The position numbers and the translations under genes are program-made. Source: Oscillospiraceae bacterium (GTDB taxonomy: Bacteria; Bacillota; Clostridia; Oscillospirales; Ruminococcaceae). From it: a DNA stretch of 64,000 nucleotides. Below, in pieces: positions 60,994 through 64,000 of this stretch (positions within the stretch are counted from its first letter, which is position 1; every line of letters begins with the position of its first letter). The stretch lies in NCBI GenBank assembly GCA_021201235.1, contig JAJQFI010000008.1:186001-250000 (forward strand), read 5' to 3'. The notes beneath the pieces were generated by a model that had not been told where the DNA came from, ran no database searches, and worked only from the letters and a program-made list of their open reading frames with translations.

Positions 60994-61638
60994 ATGGCAG
61001 AAAAGAACAATGCAAACATAGGATTTGAAAAGCAGATTTGGGATGCGGCTTGTGTTCTTTGGGGACATATTCCGGCGGCAGAATACAGAAAGGTTATCAT
61101 CGGACTTATTTTTCTTAGATACATATCGAGTGCCTTTGAGAAAAGATATGCAGAGCTTGTTGCCGAAGGTTATGGTTTCGAGAACGACCCCGATGCCTAT
61201 CTCGAAGAAAACATTTTCTTTGTGCCGGAGGAAGCCAGATGGTCGAAGATTGCTTCTGCGGCTCACACTCCCGAAATCGGCACCGTTATCGACGATGCCA
61301 TGAGAGCTATCGAGAACGACAACAAGAAGCTCAAGAATGTTCTCCCGAAAAACTATGCCAGCCCCGACCTCGACAAGAGGGTTTTGGGCGATGTCGTTGA
61401 CCTTTTCACCAACATGGATATGGGCGATACCGAGGACAGCAAGGATCTCCTCGGCAGAACCTACGAATATTGTATTGCTAAATTTGCTGAATACGAGGGA
61501 ACTAATGGCGGCGAGTTTTATACACCTGCAAGCATCGTTAAGACCATCGTTGCGATTCTTAAACCGTTCTCCAACTGCCGAGTTTACGAAATCTCCACAC
61601 CATTTTCGATGCATCCAATTAGTGGTCTTTATGTCTGA
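60994..61638 (+). pseudogene. hsdM: type I restriction-modification methyltransferase HsdM, N-terminal fragment
   Basis: 214 codons. The HsdM N-terminal helical domain is intact (FEKQIWDAACVLWGHIPAAEYRKVIIGLIFLRYIS, then LLGRTYEYCIAKFAEYEGTNGGEFYTP). Homology ends at CRVYEI near 61595, where SAM motif I (DPxxGSGGM) should begin; the last dozen residues are unrelated. The methylase domain and hsdS/hsdR are absent. The break coincides with the end of a serine-recombinase element. Non-functional as a methylase. Confidence 0.85.
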
Positions 61639-61749
61639 ATGCGGAAATTCACAAGTTCATAAAAGCTTGATACAAATCGGTGTTATCCGGTTATTTTTTT
61701 ACGCAGAAAACAGCCTACCACATTCTTAATGTTAGTAGACTGTCTGGAT

Positions 61750-63036
61750 TTAGGCTTTTATTTCCGTTCCATCCTTGAACGTAAATCGAATATCATCCTT
61801 GCTATAAACCGTAACATAGTCGACTAATGTGTACCAAGCTTCTTCGTTGAACTCGGTCAAAAGCTGTTGCTTGGAGCAAAGTGCTTTTTGAAAATCGCTT
61901 AGTGCAGCTCGTGTAATTTCCTTTTGACTAATCTCTGCCGTTACTTCTTCTAACTCCTTTTTTGTATTATTGTAACGCTCATACAAGGAATCGTAGCGTT
62001 TTTGGTATTCCGCTTGGTCGAGAGCTGTCATCGAATTTTCTTTGATAGCTTGCTGTACCAACTCTGTGACAAGCCTCAGCTCATCTTCAAGTTGCTCTTG
62101 TTCAGCAATGAGGTCGGTAGTATCATAAAGCTTGCCTTTGATAAGTTCGATATCGGCGATTACTGATTTTTTATTTTTCAACAGCTTGTTTACAGCTGAT
62201 ATAAATTTCTCAATAATCGCTTCATCTGTCAGGTGAGGAGTTTTGCACTTTGTGTCACCATAAGTTTTGCTGTTACACCGCCAAACTTTCCTTCGGTATT
62301 TATCATTGGAATGCCATACTTTCGACCCGTACCAGCTTCCACATTCGTCGCACTTAATTTTATGCGAAAAGGCATACAAACCACCGTGAGAACTTTTCTC
62401 TGCAGAATGCCTTTCGAACTCCATCTGTACCATCTCAAAGACTTCCGGGTCAATGATAGCTTCGTGATTATTCTCAACATAGTACTGAGGGATTTCGCCT
62501 TCATTGATTTTTTTCTTCTTTGTCAGGAAATCCGTTGTAAAGCTTTTCTGGAGCAAGGCATCGCCCTTGTATTTTTCATTCGTAAGTATGCTTCTTACCG
62601 TCGAAGTACTCCATTTTTCTTTTCCGGCAGGAGTCTTCACTCTTTCACGAGTAAGCTGTGTAGCAATACCGGTCGGAGTCTTTCCGGAAAGGAATAGCTG
62701 ATATATTCTTCTGACAACGGTAGCTTGTTCCTCGTTGACTACAAGATTCCCATCAGGTCCTCTGTCGTAGCCGAGAAACCTCGTGAACGGAACTGTGACT
62801 TTGCCATCTGAGAATCGCTTCCGTTGTCCCCATGTGCAGTTCTCTGAAATGGAACGGGATTCTTCCTGTGCTAAAGAAGACATTATTGTAATCAGCAGTT
62901 CACCCTTGCCGTCAAAAGTCCAAATGTTTTCTTTTTTGGAGTAAATATAGTATGGAATTTCTTTTGATAATACAAGATATTGTGTGTAGAATTGAGTTTC
63001 TTGACTAAATGTTGTAGTATCGTCGAATGTGTTCAA
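61750..63036 (-). pseudogene. large serine recombinase lacking its catalytic N-terminus
   Basis: 428 codons. From about residue 34 (KKENIWTFDGKGELLITIMSSLAQEESRSISENCTWGQRKRF) it matches large serine recombinases, through the recombinase domain (PTGIATQLTRERVKTPAG), the zinc ribbon (KIKCDECGSWYGSKVWH, WRCNSKTYGDTKCKTPHL) and the coiled coil (YQKRYDSLYERYNNTKKELEEV). The region with the nucleophilic serine is missing and replaced by unrelated residues, so it cannot recombine alone. It abuts the tyrosine integrase element. Confidence 0.85.
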
Positions 63037-63071
63037 GCGACTTTTGCCTATTTAAGCGACAAATAAGCGAC
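63035..63071. repeat. three AAGCGAC repeats next to the integrase gene
   Basis: AAGCGAC at 63035-63041, 63054-63060 and 63065-63071, between the broken recombinase and the 3' end of the integrase gene, where attachment and arm-type sites usually lie. Candidate attL region. Confidence 0.45.
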
Positions 63072-63078
63072 AATTTTT

Positions 63079-63104
63079 AACCGCCTTGAGCGGTTTTCTT
63101 TTTG
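63079..63104. terminator. stem-loop after the integrase gene
   Basis: AACCGC-cttga-GCGGTTTTCTTTTT on the plus strand; the T-run is on that strand, so use by the minus-strand integrase gene is uncertain. Confidence 0.5.
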
Positions 63105-63110
63105 CCCTTT

Positions 63111-64000
63111 TCACTCTGCTTTGCGGAAAAGAGCCATATCTATGGCCTGCATTGCCTTTGCTTCACTCTCTGTGAAAACGTGGCTGTATGTGTCAAGCGT
63201 TGTTTTTGTGGTGGAATGCCCTAACCTGTCCGCTATAACTTTCGCCGTCACGTTGCTGTTAATCAATAGTGAAGCGTGTGTGTGCCGGAGTGAATGCAGA
63301 TGTATTTCAGGCAGTCCCGCCTGTCTGCATACCTTTTTCAGCTTTACATTCAGATTAGAGCCTATTATATAGTTTCCGACTGAATTCGTGAAAACTGCGT
63401 CCGGCACTTTCCAAACGTCCGCCGCCTTGAAGCGTTCCAGTGCTTGCCTGTGCTTGTGTTCTTTCAGCAAGTCGATGATATACGGCGGCAATACAATACG
63501 CCGTTCGCTGCCCGCCGTTTTTGGTGTGTCCCTGACAAATTCCCCGTTCAGCCGTACCAGCGTATGACGGATATACAACAAGCCCGTCTGCAAGTCTATA
63601 TCTTCCCAATGCAGGGCGCACAATTCGCCGGAGCGGATACCCGTTGCAAGGAACAGATTGCAGATAACTTCAAACTGGAAATCGGGCTGTTCATGCAGGG
63701 CATTCAGGAAAAGGCGGCTTTGTGCTTCATCAAAGAATTCTGCGGGCGGTGTGTCCACTTTCGGGGGCGTTGCCAGCTTGCAGGGATTGCGGCGCATAAT
63801 CTCTTTTTTGACTGCCGCCGTGAAGATTGCGGACAGGTTCAGCTTGATTTTATTCACGCTTGCCCCTGACAGTCCTGTTTCCCCTGTACTGTCGAACAGT
63901 TTGTCAAGGGGCATTCCCATTGCCGCCGCCAGCTTTTCCGCCGTTTCCCGCCGCATGCTGCCCCGCATAAGGTTATACAGAGTAGATTTTTCAATCCCCG
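63111..64000 (-). CDS. int: tyrosine recombinase / integrase (runs off right edge)
   Basis: About 296 residues visible. The frame is open through the window edge (GIEKSTLYNLMRGSMRRETAEKLAAAMGMPLDKLF upstream of the ATG at 63968), an XRE-like HTH that precedes the core. Core-binding SAM-like domain (SVNKIKLNLSAIFTAAVKKEIMRRNPC) and catalytic residues: Arg in ATGIRSGELCALHWEDI, HSLRHTHASLL (His-x-x-Arg), GHSTTKTTLDTYSHV (His, Tyr nucleophile). Integrates a Tn916/ICE-like element whose body lies to the right of the window. Confidence 0.9.
   Translation of the reverse strand, partial: GIEKSTLYNLMRGSMRRETAEKLAAAMGMPLDKLFDSTGETGLSGASVNKIKLNLSAIFTAAVKKEIMRRNPCKLATPPKVDTPPAEFFDEAQSRLFLNALHEQPDFQFEVICNLFLATGIRSGELCALHWEDIDLQTGLLYIRHTLVRLNGEFVRDTPKTAGSERRIVLPPYIIDLLKEHKHRQALERFKAADVWKVPDAVFTNSVGNYIIGSNLNVKLKKVCRQAGLPEIHLHSLRHTHASLLINSNVTAKVIADRLGHSTTKTTLDTYSHVFTESEAKAMQAIDMALFRKAE

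Overview
The window looks like a chromosomal segment from a gut-type Firmicute of class Clostridia, probably an Oscillospiraceae/Ruminococcaceae relative. This rests on the leucine T-box leader, the Shine-Dalgarno-rich starts, consensus sigma-A promoters (TTGACA-17-TATAAT), a sporulation sigma-K gene fragment, an MgtE transporter and a PduL-type phosphotransacylase. The organism assignment is inference. No rRNA, tRNA or CRISPR array is visible.

Region 1 (1-9,240, minus strand) is a complete branched-chain amino acid operon read leuA-ilvB-ilvN-ilvC-ilvD-leuC-leuD-leuB. It is preceded by a T-box leader with a plausible CUC (Leu) specifier and a consensus promoter; leuB runs off the left edge. 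Region 2 (9,185-36,550) is mostly core genome: a PHP-domain protein, a GT2 glycosyltransferase plus YfhO membrane protein pair, PduL, a membrane protein with an ECF-type sigma factor, recG, a HAD phosphatase, mscL (with an apparent frameshift at a classic slippery heptamer), malQ, a serine-hydrolase lipoprotein, a PrsA-like foldase, pyrophosphatase, argS, an NfeD/SPFH pair, a Fic protein with an upstream repeat array, an XRE regulator, an orphan small RNA candidate, RidA, two acetyltransferase-type genes, mgtE with a long structured leader, a large GH2 glycosidase and thrB.

Region 3 (36,590-49,000) is accessory. It holds a type I toxin-antitoxin locus (28-residue hydrophobic peptide facing an antisense RNA), an MmeI-like type IIL restriction-modification enzyme, an ADP-ribose cluster (macrodomain-HTH protein, VWA protein, ADP-ribosylglycohydrolase, acetyltransferase), a MATE/flavodoxin/aldo-keto reductase/LysR block, a truncated MFS transporter carrying an AbiEi relic, a small HExxH protein, a NUDIX hydrolase and the N-terminal half of sigK.

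Region 4 (48,990-64,000) is a patchwork defence and mobile-element island. It contains a broken two-HTH regulator fused to the sigK stub, two AbiE type IV toxin-antitoxin operons, an AlbA/ATPase-domain regulator, a GmrSD-like DUF262/DUF1524 nuclease, a DUF3990 (ADP-ribosyltransferase-like) plus XRE pair with a perfect 12-bp-arm operator, an MBL-fold hydrolase, MobC and RepA-type plasmid functions, an hsdM gene cut just before its SAM motif, an N-terminally truncated large serine recombinase and a tyrosine integrase running off the right edge. The last three look like successive insertions. The ADP-ribosylation theme (an ART-like toxin candidate at 56 kb, two ADP-ribose erasers at 40-42 kb) and the number of toxin-antitoxin modules are the most distinctive biology here.
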